Shown: positions 28,796 to 36,507 of the stretch, in pieces
Layout: every line of letters starts with the position of its first letter
Position numbering within the stretch: position 1 is the first letter of the stretch
Assembly (NCBI GenBank): GCA_963718695.1
Contig: OY970371.1
Location: forward strand, 3,968,001-4,032,000
Reading direction: 5' to 3'
Source: Manganitrophus sp963718695
GTDB lineage: Bacteria; Nitrospirota; Nitrospiria; SBBL01; Manganitrophaceae
DNA length: 64,000 bases
Notes under the pieces: model-generated
The model's input: only the letters and a program-made list of their open reading frames with translations
Told to the model about the DNA's origin: nothing
Database searches by the model: none
Program-made: the position numbers and the translations under genes

Positions 28796-31438
28796 ATGGC
28801 CAAAAAAACCTTTTACATCATCGATGGAAGCTCCTATGTGTACCGGGCCTATTTTGCGATCCGGGAGCTCTCAACCTCAACCGGAATTCCGACCAACGCC
28901 GTCTACGGCTTCACCCAAATGCTGCTCAAGATCATCAAGGACAAAAAGCCCGACTACCTCGCCATCGCCTTTGATATGAAGGGCCCGACCTTCCGCCACA
29001 CCGCTTACCAGGATTATAAGGCCCACCGTCCGGAGATGCCCGATCCGCTCGCGCTTCAGATCCCCTACATTCACCGAATGGTCGAAGCGTTCCGCATCCC
29101 GGTGATCATGGGGGACGGCTTCGAGGCCGACGATCTCATCGGCACCCTGGCGAAGAAGGGGGAGGCCCAGGGATTCCGTGTGGTCGTGGTGACCGGCGAT
29201 AAAGATATGTTCCAGCTGATCTCTCCCGGTATTTCCGTCTACGACACGATGAAGGAGAAGCACTACACCGAGAAAGAGATTTTGGAGAAATTTGGGACGA
29301 CGCCGGCCCAGGTCGTGGAGATCATGGGGTTGATGGGAGACGCGGTCGATAACATTCCCGGCGTCAACGGGGTCGGCGAGAAGACGGCGGTCCAGCTGGT
29401 TCAGCAGTTCGGAACGATCGAGCATCTCCTTGCGAACCTCGATCAGGTGAAGAAGCCGAAGCTCCGCCAGACGCTGGAGGCGGAGGCCGAGACGGCGCGC
29501 CTTTCCCGCTCGCTCGCGTTGATCGACACCGACTGTCCGATCGAGTTTGACCCGGCGCGGTTTCAAATGCAGTCGCCCGACTTCGAGCGGCTGATCCCTC
29601 TTTGCAATGAGATGGAGTTTTCCAACATCCTCAAAGGGCTGACCCTCCCGCCGCCGACGATGGCCGCCGGTTATCGAATCCTTCTTCCCGGCGAGGTCGG
29701 AAAAGAGATTGCCGCCATTCAGAAAAAACAGCGGGTCGCCGTCGACATCCTCCTCACCTCCGAGGAGCCGATGCGGGCCGAGTGGGCCGGGATTGCCTTC
29801 TGCCCGGAAAAGGGGGAGGCCTTCTATATCCCGCTGGACGATCGAAAGCAGCTTCTGCCGGAGATTAAATCGATCTTGGAGTCGGAGTCGATCACGAAAG
29901 TCGGACAGGATCTGAAGCTCGCCGAGATCGTCCTGGGACGGCGGGGGATTTCGCTTCGCGGGGCGACGTTCGATACGATGATCGCTTCGTATCTCTTGAA
30001 CCCCGGACGCCGCGATCACACCTTGGAGACAGTTGCCTTCGAATATCTCAAAGAACGCCTGACCACCGCCATCGAGGCGGCCGGCGGCGACAAGCAGGCG
30101 AAAGAACATCCTCTCGTCAAAGCGGCGCCGGAGCGGGTCGCCCCTTATCTTTGCCAGCGGGCCGACGCCATTCTCAAACTGGCCGAGCTCCTTCCCGCGC
30201 TGCTGGAGGAGCAAGGGCTCACCCCGCTCTTCAAGGAGATGGAGATGCCGCTTGTTCCGGTTCTCGCCGATATCGAGCGCAATGGAGTGAAGATCGATGC
30301 CGATCTTCTTTCGGAGATCTCGAAGGAGCTCGACGGGAAGCTCGCCGAGCTGACCGAGCGGATCTATCGGCTGGCCGGCGAGGAGTTCAACATCAACTCG
30401 CCGAAGCAGTTGGCCGATGTCCTTTTTGTGAAGCTGGGGCTCCCGCCGGTTCGAAAGACCAAGACCGGCTATTCGACCGATGAAGAAGTTCTCACGCAGC
30501 TCGCCGTCCGTCACGAGCTCCCGGCGGAGATCTTAAACAACCGCCAGTTCGTGAAGCTCAAATCGACCTACGTCGATGCCCTTCCCAAGTTGATCCACCC
30601 CGAGACCGGCCGGGTCCACACGCAGCTCAACCAGACGATCGCCGCCACCGGCCGTCTCTCCTCCAAAGACCCGAACCTCCAGAACATCCCGATCAAAGGA
30701 GAGCTCGGCCGCCGCATCCGCCAGGCCTTCATCGCCGAGCCGGGATATCAGCTCCTCTCCGCCGACTACAACCAGATCGAGCTGCGGATTCTCGCCCACA
30801 TGTCGGACGATCCGGTGTTGACCGAGTCGTTCCGCACGGGAGAAGATGTCCACACCCGGACGGCGATTCAGCTCTTCAACCTTCCGAAAGCCGAGATCAC
30901 CCCGGAGATGCGCCGGATCGCAAAGACGGTCAACTTCGGCGTCATCTATGGGATCAGCCCCTTCGGCCTGGCCGGAAATCTCGGCGTCTCGGTGGCCGAG
31001 GCGAAGCGCTATATCGACCGCTACTTTGAAAACTACCAGGGGATCCAGCGCTTCATCGACCAGATGTTGGAGACCGCCACGCAGCAAGGCTATGTGACGA
31101 CCCTCTTCCGCCGCCGCCGCCACATCGTGGAGCTTGCCAGCCGCAACAGCCAAACCCGCGGCCTGGGTGAGCGCCTCGCCGTCAACACCCCGATCCAAGG
31201 AACCGCCGCCGACATCATCAAAAAGGCGATGATCGACATTCATCGCTGGATGCAGGAGGCGCAAGTGAAGAGCCGGATGATCTTGCAGGTGCATGATGAG
31301 TTGATCTTCGAGGTGCCCGAGAGCGAAATCCCGCTGATGAAGGAGAAGGTGAAAGAGAAGATGGAGGGGGTGATTCAGCTGAAGGCGCCGTTGACAGTGG
31401 ATATCGGCGTGGCGGCGAATTGGGCTGAGGCGCATTGA
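28796..31438 (+). CDS. polA: DNA polymerase I
   Basis: An 880-residue enzyme for Okazaki-fragment processing and repair synthesis. The 5' nuclease (1-290) has FEADDLIGTLAKKG, VVTGDKDMFQLI and VDNIPGVNGVGEKTA. The 3'-5' exonuclease-like domain (about 310-490) is degenerate: the usual DxE is VAVDILLTSEEP and the second site is GQDLKLAEIV, so proofreading is probably lost. The polymerase domain is intact: SADYNQIELRILAHMS (motif A), AKTVNFGVIYGISPFGLA (motif B) and QVHDELIFEVPE (motif C). I prefer ATG 28796 (MAKKTFYIIDGSSYVY) over the longer frame from 28697. Confidence 0.96.
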   Translation: MAKKTFYIIDGSSYVYRAYFAIRELSTSTGIPTNAVYGFTQMLLKIIKDKKPDYLAIAFDMKGPTFRHTAYQDYKAHRPEMPDPLALQIPYIHRMVEAFRIPVIMGDGFEADDLIGTLAKKGEAQGFRVVVVTGDKDMFQLISPGISVYDTMKEKHYTEKEILEKFGTTPAQVVEIMGLMGDAVDNIPGVNGVGEKTAVQLVQQFGTIEHLLANLDQVKKPKLRQTLEAEAETARLSRSLALIDTDCPIEFDPARFQMQSPDFERLIPLCNEMEFSNILKGLTLPPPTMAAGYRILLPGEVGKEIAAIQKKQRVAVDILLTSEEPMRAEWAGIAFCPEKGEAFYIPLDDRKQLLPEIKSILESESITKVGQDLKLAEIVLGRRGISLRGATFDTMIASYLLNPGRRDHTLETVAFEYLKERLTTAIEAAGGDKQAKEHPLVKAAPERVAPYLCQRADAILKLAELLPALLEEQGLTPLFKEMEMPLVPVLADIERNGVKIDADLLSEISKELDGKLAELTERIYRLAGEEFNINSPKQLADVLFVKLGLPPVRKTKTGYSTDEEVLTQLAVRHELPAEILNNRQFVKLKSTYVDALPKLIHPETGRVHTQLNQTIAATGRLSSKDPNLQNIPIKGELGRRIRQAFIAEPGYQLLSADYNQIELRILAHMSDDPVLTESFRTGEDVHTRTAIQLFNLPKAEITPEMRRIAKTVNFGVIYGISPFGLAGNLGVSVAEAKRYIDRYFENYQGIQRFIDQMLETATQQGYVTTLFRRRRHIVELASRNSQTRGLGERLAVNTPIQGTAADIIKKAMIDIHRWMQEAQVKSRMILQVHDELIFEVPESEIPLMKEKVKEKMEGVIQLKAPLTVDIGVAANWAEAH

Positions 31439-31474
31439 TAACCTGCCTAAGAGGCACCGCAAGGAGTCGAGTAA

Positions 31475-32761
31475 ATGGCCAAGATAAATCCGTTCAAGCC
31501 GAATTACCCTATTAGTCCAGGAATGTTTGTTGGGCGATTATCAGAGATCGAACGGCTAGAAACGCACCTGCTTCAAACTCGTGCTGGGAATCCCTCTAAT
31601 TTCATGATCACAGGTGAGCGGGGCATTGGAAAATCATCATTACTAAACTATTTCAAATTTGTCGCGCAAGGGGACCTTAACATAAATGGGTATAAAGTTA
31701 ACTTTCTCGTTATTGACACTGATATCGATCAGAATACTACTCAATTGGGATTGGTCAAAAAAATCGAATTATGCCTCCGTCGAGAATTGGGAAAGACAGA
31801 GCCAGCCAGGATGTTTTTGAAAGATATGTGGAATTTTCTAAAAAGAGTTGAAGCTCAAGGGATTAAACTTGCCCCAGAATGTAGTGTTGAAGATGAAGGA
31901 TTAATGATAGAAGAATTTTCCTATTCACTGGCCGAGATTGCTAAACGAATCTGTAGTGATACAGAAGGTATGTTCAATGCACAATATGACGGTATCATCA
32001 TCCTTATTGATGAGGCTGACAATAGCTCCAAATCTCTGGGATTAGGATCATTTTTCAAGCTCCTTACCGAACGTTTGCAGAGGCGAGGTTGTAATCGTCT
32101 TATGGTAGGACTTGCCGGCCTATCCAGTCTAAGAGAGGTGTTAATGACAAGTCATGAATCATCGCTTCGATCATTCGATGAGATAACGTTGGATAGGCTT
32201 AAAAATGATGAGGTAAGCGATGTCATTGATATTGCCATTGAGCAGGCAAACAAAGAGAACCCAACTCCTTATGAGATTACTCCCGAAGCGCGCGCACTTC
32301 TTATTGGATTGTCTGAAGGGTATCCCCACTTTATACAGCAGTTTGGTTATTCTGCTTTTTCGTTTGATCAAGACAACAAGATCGATGACAAAGATGTGTC
32401 AAAGGGTGCAATAGGGAAGGGTGGGGCAATAAATCTTATTGGAGATCGCTACTATCGTAATGATTTTTATAACAAGATCCAAAAGGAAAGTTATCGACAA
32501 GTTCTTCGTATAATGGCAGATCACTTAGACAGTTGGGTAACCAAAAAGAATATTAGAGAGAGATTCAAAGGTAAAGAATCAACCCTTGATAACGCGATAA
32601 AAGCTTTGAGAGACCGGCACATCATCTTCTCGAAAGAAGGAGAACAAGGGGTGTATAGATTACAACATAGAGGATTCGCCTTGTGGATCAAATTTTACAC
32701 TACTGATCCGGACAAGCTCCAACATGCGATTGAGTTTGACGACCCTGGGAAGGAAGCTTAA
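31475..32761 (+). CDS. AAA_16/Orc1-like ATPase in an AT-rich insert
   Basis: A 428-residue ATPase. Walker A is MITGERGIGKSSLLNYF (about 46-60), Walker B GIIILIDEADNSS. LMVGLAGLSSLREVL may hold sensor-type residues, and the C-terminal 100 residues look like a winged helix (LRIMADHLDSWVTKKNIRER, ALRDRHIIFSKEGEQGVYRL). The protein resembles the stand-alone ATPase class related to Orc1/Cdc6 and STAND NTPases. Base composition is far lower in GC than its neighbours, and a truncated VOC gene follows, so it is a recent acquisition. Defence is possible but not shown. Confidence 0.75.
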   Translation: MAKINPFKPNYPISPGMFVGRLSEIERLETHLLQTRAGNPSNFMITGERGIGKSSLLNYFKFVAQGDLNINGYKVNFLVIDTDIDQNTTQLGLVKKIELCLRRELGKTEPARMFLKDMWNFLKRVEAQGIKLAPECSVEDEGLMIEEFSYSLAEIAKRICSDTEGMFNAQYDGIIILIDEADNSSKSLGLGSFFKLLTERLQRRGCNRLMVGLAGLSSLREVLMTSHESSLRSFDEITLDRLKNDEVSDVIDIAIEQANKENPTPYEITPEARALLIGLSEGYPHFIQQFGYSAFSFDQDNKIDDKDVSKGAIGKGGAINLIGDRYYRNDFYNKIQKESYRQVLRIMADHLDSWVTKKNIRERFKGKESTLDNAIKALRDRHIIFSKEGEQGVYRLQHRGFALWIKFYTTDPDKLQHAIEFDDPGKEA

Positions 32762-32777
32762 CAGCTGCTCTGCTACA

Positions 32778-32855
32778 TACGAGTACGGCCAGTTTGTCTG
32801 GATCATAGACCCGGAGGGGAATCGGATCGAATGCTGGGAGGTCGAGAGATGGTGA
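32778..32855 (+). pseudogene. C-terminal remnant of a VOC/glyoxalase-like gene
   Basis: The frame ending at TGA 32855 reads YEYGQFVWIIDPEGNRIECW followed by EVERW. 'yG.f.wi.DPeGNriElWE' is the terminal strand of VOC-superfamily enzymes, including the conserved metal-ligand Glu position. No start or upstream domain is present. The AAA ATPase stops 16 bp before, so its insertion or an associated deletion removed the rest. Confidence 0.65.
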
Positions 32856-32905
32856 AATGAAGCCAGAATCTTGACAATGATGTAAGGAACAAATAGGCTC
32901 ATCAC

Positions 32906-33112
32906 ATGGACTCCCAACACCTCATCACAATCGAGCCAGGCAAACGTGGCGGCAAGCCCTGTATCCGTGGGTTGCGAATCACCGTTTATGATGTGCTCGA
33001 ATACCTCTCTTCAGGGATGTCGGAGGATGAAATCTTAAAAGACTTTCCCGATCTTACCCGTGAGGACATTAGAGCCTGCATCGCATTTGCTGCAGACCAG
33101 GAACGCAGGTAA
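32906..33112 (+). CDS. DUF433 (VapB-like antitoxin) protein, orphan
   Basis: A 68-residue protein with ITIEPGKRGGKPCIRGLRIT, then VYDVLEYLSSGMSEDEILKD and LTREDIRACIAFAADQE. This is the compact DUF433 DNA-binding domain, usually an antitoxin with a DUF5615 PIN-like toxin directly downstream. Here an NTF2-like gene follows instead and no toxin is visible, so it is a solitary antitoxin or a remnant. Confidence 0.85.
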   Translation: MDSQHLITIEPGKRGGKPCIRGLRITVYDVLEYLSSGMSEDEILKDFPDLTREDIRACIAFAADQERR

Positions 33113-33117
33113 CCTCA

Positions 33118-33570
33118 ATGCAGGAAGAACTGCAAACCCTCCTTGAAAAAGAAAAGATTATCGAAACCATCAACGGCCTTTTCATCGGGACCGATCAGGG
33201 GGACTGGGTTTGGGTGAAAAAATGTTTTGCGCCGCGGGTCCGCTTCGATATGACCTCGTTGACCGGGGGCGAGCCGGCGATGATGCTGCCGAAGCAGATT
33301 GCCGATATTTGGAAAAAAGGGCTGAAGCCGCTGAAGGCGACCCATCATCAATCGGGGAATTTCATCGTGCGGGTTACGGATAAAGAAGCGACCGCCTTCT
33401 GCTACGGGATTGCTTTACACTATCTCCCGAACAAGACCGGCCAGAATACCCGGACCTTCGTCGGCAGCTATGATTTTCATTTAGAGAAAAGAGGCGCCCG
33501 CTGGCAGATCGACCTGATCAAATTTAATCTCAAATACATCGACGGCAATCTGAATTTAGAGAACTCCTAG
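33118..33570 (+). CDS. SnoaL/NTF2-like protein
   Basis: A 150-residue cone-fold protein: IIETINGLFIGTDQGDWVWV, KKCFAPRVRFDMTSLTGGEP, ATAFCYGIALHYLPN and RTFVGSYDFHLEKRGARWQI. The pattern matches SnoaL-like/NTF2-like 'nuclear transport factor 2' proteins, which include small-molecule hydratases and isomerases and also non-enzymatic binders. Substrate unknown. The start lies six bases after the DUF433 stop, so they may be co-transcribed by chance. Confidence 0.75.
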   Translation: MQEELQTLLEKEKIIETINGLFIGTDQGDWVWVKKCFAPRVRFDMTSLTGGEPAMMLPKQIADIWKKGLKPLKATHHQSGNFIVRVTDKEATAFCYGIALHYLPNKTGQNTRTFVGSYDFHLEKRGARWQIDLIKFNLKYIDGNLNLENS

Positions 33571-33604
33571 AAAAACGCTCCGTGTTGTTCCACTGGAAAC
33601 GACC

Positions 33605-33985
33605 ATGCCGTTCATCCAGATCAAATCGCTTCCCTTCGAGGAAGACCTGGAGATGTCCTCCATCCTGGCGGCGGTGAGCCGCGATTTTTCGGAACAGATG
33701 GGAATCGAGATCGAGCATGTCACCGTCACATGGGAGTATTTTGAAGGGTGGCATTATGCGGCGGGGGGACGGACGGCAGTGAATCAGCCGAAAGAGTCCC
33801 ATCCGATCCTCGTCGATCTCCTGGTTCCCGATTTCAATCCGCCCGAGGCGATTGAGAAAATGTTGGTCTGTGTGGCGGCCAGCATCGCCAAGCGGGTGCC
33901 GTTTCCGAAGAACAACATCTTCATCCACGTTCAGCAGGCCCGGAGCGGCCAGGTCTTTGATGCCGGAGAAATCGTCCGCTGGTAA
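33605..33985 (+). CDS. DUF1904/tautomerase-like protein
   Basis: A 126-residue protein starting MPFIQIKSLPFEEDLEMSSI. Pro1-like start (MPFIQI), WEYFEGWHYAAGGR and HPILVDLLVPDFNPPEAIEK follow, then VPFPKNNIFIHVQQARSGQV. This is a tautomerase (4-oxalocrotonate-like) fold resembling DUF1904 proteins. The catalytic Pro-2 is present; the substrate is unknown. Confidence 0.65.
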   Translation: MPFIQIKSLPFEEDLEMSSILAAVSRDFSEQMGIEIEHVTVTWEYFEGWHYAAGGRTAVNQPKESHPILVDLLVPDFNPPEAIEKMLVCVAASIAKRVPFPKNNIFIHVQQARSGQVFDAGEIVRW

Positions 33986-34143
33986 ACGAGAACGTATATG
34001 GAGAATTGAAGCGGGTGATCGCCGAAACACTTCCCGAACTGACCCCATCGATCCGTGTGTTGGAGAAGAATGGGTTTAAGTTGATCGGCGAAGGCTCGGA
34101 GCCGGGGGTGATCTGGTTTGAGCTTCGCCGGGATTCATTGTAG
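33986..34143 (+). pseudogene. C-terminal remnant of a GNAT acetyltransferase
   Basis: The frame ending TAG 34141-34143 reads LKRVIAETLPELTPSIRVLE, then KNGFKLIGEGSEPGVIWFEL. 'a.peN..SiRvLEKnGF...Ge' is the acetyl-CoA-binding and final strands of RimJ/RimL-type N-acetyltransferases. The N-terminal two thirds are missing. Together with the VOC remnant it marks this 2.7-kb stretch as a place of repeated insertion or deletion. Confidence 0.65.
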
Positions 34144-34200
34144 GGGCAGGCCCCTGTGCCTGCCCGGCGTAGAACGTCCCGGCGGGAACGTCTCTACAAT
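34138..34200. repeat. REP-like intergenic palindrome
   Basis: TGTAG and CTACA form the outer ends (34139-34143 and near 34193-34197). Inside, GGGCAGGC pairs with GCCTGCCC, and ACGTCCC/GGGAACGT forms a second imperfect stem. Elements beginning TGTAGGGGCAGGC are a known type of dispersed bacterial intergenic repeat. A possibly related start (TGTAGGGGGCGAGTCGC) is at about 44970. Copy number must be checked in the genome. Confidence 0.5.
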
Positions 34201-34259
34201 TAAAATGCGGGCGGCCATGGGGCCCTCCTTACAAATACATAACCGGGAGAACCAGCAAG

Positions 34260-34658
34260 ATGTCGAAGAAAGTCCGCGCCTTATTAATCGTCTCAGGGAT
34301 CTTGATCCTCCCCTCGTGGGGATTCCGGCTTTATATTCTTTCTCTCAAGTGGGACACCGACCCCAACCGGATGATCACTCTGTTCACCTGCATCGTCTCT
34401 GTTTTGATTGGCGGCTTTCTCGTCTGGATGGGGATCAAAGGAGGAAAGGCCGGCCGCCGAGACTATAACCTTCTCACGTATTCCGCCCTCTTCACGGTCG
34501 GTTTTTGGCTCTATCGATTAACCGGCTTAATTCTCCATCCGGAGACCGATCCCAACCCGAGAGCCCATCTCCGTTTGACCGCGACCTTCCTGGTGGTAGG
34601 AGGACTGCTCCTCCTCTCCGGTTTGCAAGGACGGAAGAAAGCCTCTCTGCCATCCTGA
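34260..34658 (+). CDS. Small membrane protein, about four helices
   Basis: A 132-residue protein starting MSKKVRALLIVSGILILPSW after GGGAGAACCAGCAAG. Helices: ALLIVSGILILPSWGFRL, LFTCIVSVLIGGFLVWMGIK, TYSALFTVGFWLYRLTGL and TATFLVVGGLLLLSGL. No family recognised. Confidence 0.5.
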   Translation: MSKKVRALLIVSGILILPSWGFRLYILSLKWDTDPNRMITLFTCIVSVLIGGFLVWMGIKGGKAGRRDYNLLTYSALFTVGFWLYRLTGLILHPETDPNPRAHLRLTATFLVVGGLLLLSGLQGRKKASLPS

Positions 34659-34684
34659 TACCTGTCATGTGGTAAGCCGGGTGT

Positions 34685-34939
34685 TTAACGCTTTCTCTTG
34701 GGAGGTCTTCTCTGTTGGCCGGGGGGAGGCGGCGGGGGCTGCATCTTTGCGGGGGAGACCTTCGGGCCGGTGGCCCGTTCGGTTCGGGTGCCGAGGGAGC
34801 TGCCGCATCCCTGGCAGAGATAATCGTAGAGCTCTCCGTCGGGGAGGACCAGAAGGAGCCGCTCGCGGACCGGCATCGCACGGCCGCATTTGTTGCAGTA
34901 GAGAAGGGAAGCGCGGAACTGATCGAACTGTTTTTCCAT
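34685..34939 (-). CDS. Small zinc-ribbon protein with proline tail
   Basis: An 84-residue protein with YCNKCGRAMPVRERLLLVLP, then YLCQGCGSSLG, a CxxC...CxxC zinc ribbon, followed by a proline/lysine-rich tail (PPPPPPGQQRRPPKRKR). Cytoplasmic; function unknown. Confidence 0.55.
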   Translation of the reverse strand: MEKQFDQFRASLLYCNKCGRAMPVRERLLLVLPDGELYDYLCQGCGSSLGTRTERATGPKVSPAKMQPPPPPPGQQRRPPKRKR

Positions 34940-34948
34940 TATCCGTCC

Positions 34949-35440
34949 TCAGGGAGCGGAAGACCCGGCCGGTTCGGGCGTCTTCATCTTCCGGTATTGA
35001 GAGATCATCCAGAGCATCGCGAAATATGCGATCACCGAAAAAAGCACTCCCAACAGGGTTGAACCGAGCACAAAGGGGAAAAAGTACGATTTGAGCTGTA
35101 CCCCCATGGTTGAGAAGCTTAGATTTTCAAGGTTGATGGGGGGGATCTCGTGTGTCTTACAGCAAAGCTCGATGCCGAACCAGGTGGAGGAGAGGGTAAT
35201 GGGGGTGAAGGTCCAGGGATTGTTGACGAAGGCGCCGACCAGGACCGCCATCCGATTTAAACGGAAGAGCCAGGCCGAGACGACGGCCAGGATAAAGTGA
35301 AGCCCCAGCAAGGGGGAGAAGGCGATGAAGACGCCGAGCGCGAAGGCGAGCGCGGTTCGATGCGGGGTATCGTTCAATCCCAACACCCGCCGCACCTGCT
35401 CCTTCATCTTCAGGACCAAGCCCATCTTATTTTTTTCCAC
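34949..35440 (-). CDS. DUF2062 membrane protein
   Basis: A 163-residue protein. The DUF2062 signature is visible: DTPHRTALAFALGVFIAFSP, LLGLHFILAVVSAWLFRLNR and AVLVGAFVNNPWTFTPITLS. Three or more membrane helices. The family occurs next to glycosyltransferase and cell-envelope genes but has no proven activity. It overlaps the thiL 3' end by 14 bp. Confidence 0.8.
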   Translation of the reverse strand: MEKNKMGLVLKMKEQVRRVLGLNDTPHRTALAFALGVFIAFSPLLGLHFILAVVSAWLFRLNRMAVLVGAFVNNPWTFTPITLSSTWFGIELCCKTHEIPPINLENLSFSTMGVQLKSYFFPFVLGSTLLGVLFSVIAYFAMLWMISQYRKMKTPEPAGSSAP

Positions 35441-36437
35441 CTCTTTTTAAATGATCCCATCCGCCCGGGGCGATGGTTCGAGACCGTCCGCTGGAATCGA
35501 TCAGTGTTAAACCGGTCCGTCGGGGCGCCATTGTACCGATTCGGTGCGCCGCAATCAACCCATTCTCGATCATTTTTTGGAGCTTTTGGGTTCTCGACTT
35601 CGGGACGGAAAAGAGGAGCTCGTAATCTTCTCCTCCATTTACGGCATACTCTATCGGATCAATCCCCATTTGTAAAGCGGCCCGTCGGAGGGGGTCCGAA
35701 AGGGGGATTTGCGCGGCATCAATCTCCGCTCCAAGCCCGCTCTGCTTCATCAAATGACCGAGGTCGGAGCTGAGGCCGTCCGATAGATCGATCATCGCCG
35801 AAGGAATTCGGGCTCTCGCCAAAAGACCCCCTTCCCGCCATCGGGCCTGCGGCGCGCGATAGCGCCGAACCAGCCGCGCGAAAGAACGCGTCTCGATCCC
35901 TTTTTTCAATAGCGCCAACCCCGCGGCGGCATCCCCCAGCGTTCCGGTCACATAGAGCGCGTCTCCTTCCCGCGCGCCGGACCGCGTGAGCATCTCCTTT
36001 TTTGGAACTTCGCCGACCAAGGTCGGGGAGATAAAAAAGGGTCCGGTCGAGAAGGCGATATTCCCTCCGACCAGGTCGAGCCCCGCCTCGCGGCCTCCCT
36101 TTTCGATCCCCTTGTAGAGTTGGTCGATCGCTTCGACCGTCTGGCGATCGGTCAAGCCGAGTGAGATCAGTATATAACGGGGGGTTCCCCCCATCGCCGC
36201 AATATCGCTGACATTGACCATCACCGATTTGTAGCCGACCTCTTGAAAGGTGGAGAAAGCAGGATCGAAATGAACCCCTTCGACCAGCGTATCGGTGGTG
36301 AGGAGAAGGTGCTGTTTGTGGGAGGGGAGGATCGCTGCGGCATCGTCCCCGATGCCGAGGACAGTGGAAGCGGGGGGAGGAAAGCGCTTTTGAATCCGAT
36401 CGATGAGACCAAACTCACCGAGTTGGCGGAGGTTCAT
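35427..36437 (-). CDS. thiL: Thiamine-monophosphate kinase
   Basis: A 336-residue enzyme that phosphorylates thiamine monophosphate to the diphosphate cofactor. AIRS/PurM-like features: LGEFGLIDRIQKRF, VLGIGDDAAAILP, LTTDTLVEGVHFD, GYKSVMVNVSDIAAMGGTPR, and a C-terminal NGGEDYELLFSVP. Length is normal for ThiL. Confidence 0.93.
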   Translation of the reverse strand: MNLRQLGEFGLIDRIQKRFPPPASTVLGIGDDAAAILPSHKQHLLLTTDTLVEGVHFDPAFSTFQEVGYKSVMVNVSDIAAMGGTPRYILISLGLTDRQTVEAIDQLYKGIEKGGREAGLDLVGGNIAFSTGPFFISPTLVGEVPKKEMLTRSGAREGDALYVTGTLGDAAAGLALLKKGIETRSFARLVRRYRAPQARWREGGLLARARIPSAMIDLSDGLSSDLGHLMKQSGLGAEIDAAQIPLSDPLRRAALQMGIDPIEYAVNGGEDYELLFSVPKSRTQKLQKMIENGLIAAHRIGTMAPRRTGLTLIDSSGRSRTIAPGGWDHLKRGGKK

Positions 36438-36507
36438 GCAATGTTCCGGGCTAAACGGCAGGGTGGGCGCCGCGCCGATGGCCTAAAAAATGGAGCGGCC
36501 ACTTGTG

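Noticed and set aside
28877..30514. 545-aa ORF antisense to polA (and similar long antisense ORFs opposite lon, the capsid gene and galU)
   Set aside because: GC-rich coding DNA commonly yields antisense open frames. Low-complexity Leu/Arg/Asp composition, no binding sites and no family features.
31475..32761. AAA ATPase as part of a known multi-gene defence system
   Set aside because: No effector, nuclease or reverse transcriptase lies beside it. Only a stand-alone role could be proposed.
32862..32905. Promoter TTGACA near 32871 for the DUF433 gene
   Set aside because: The best -10 at 17 bp spacing (TAGGCT) is poor. Not strong enough to list as a feature.
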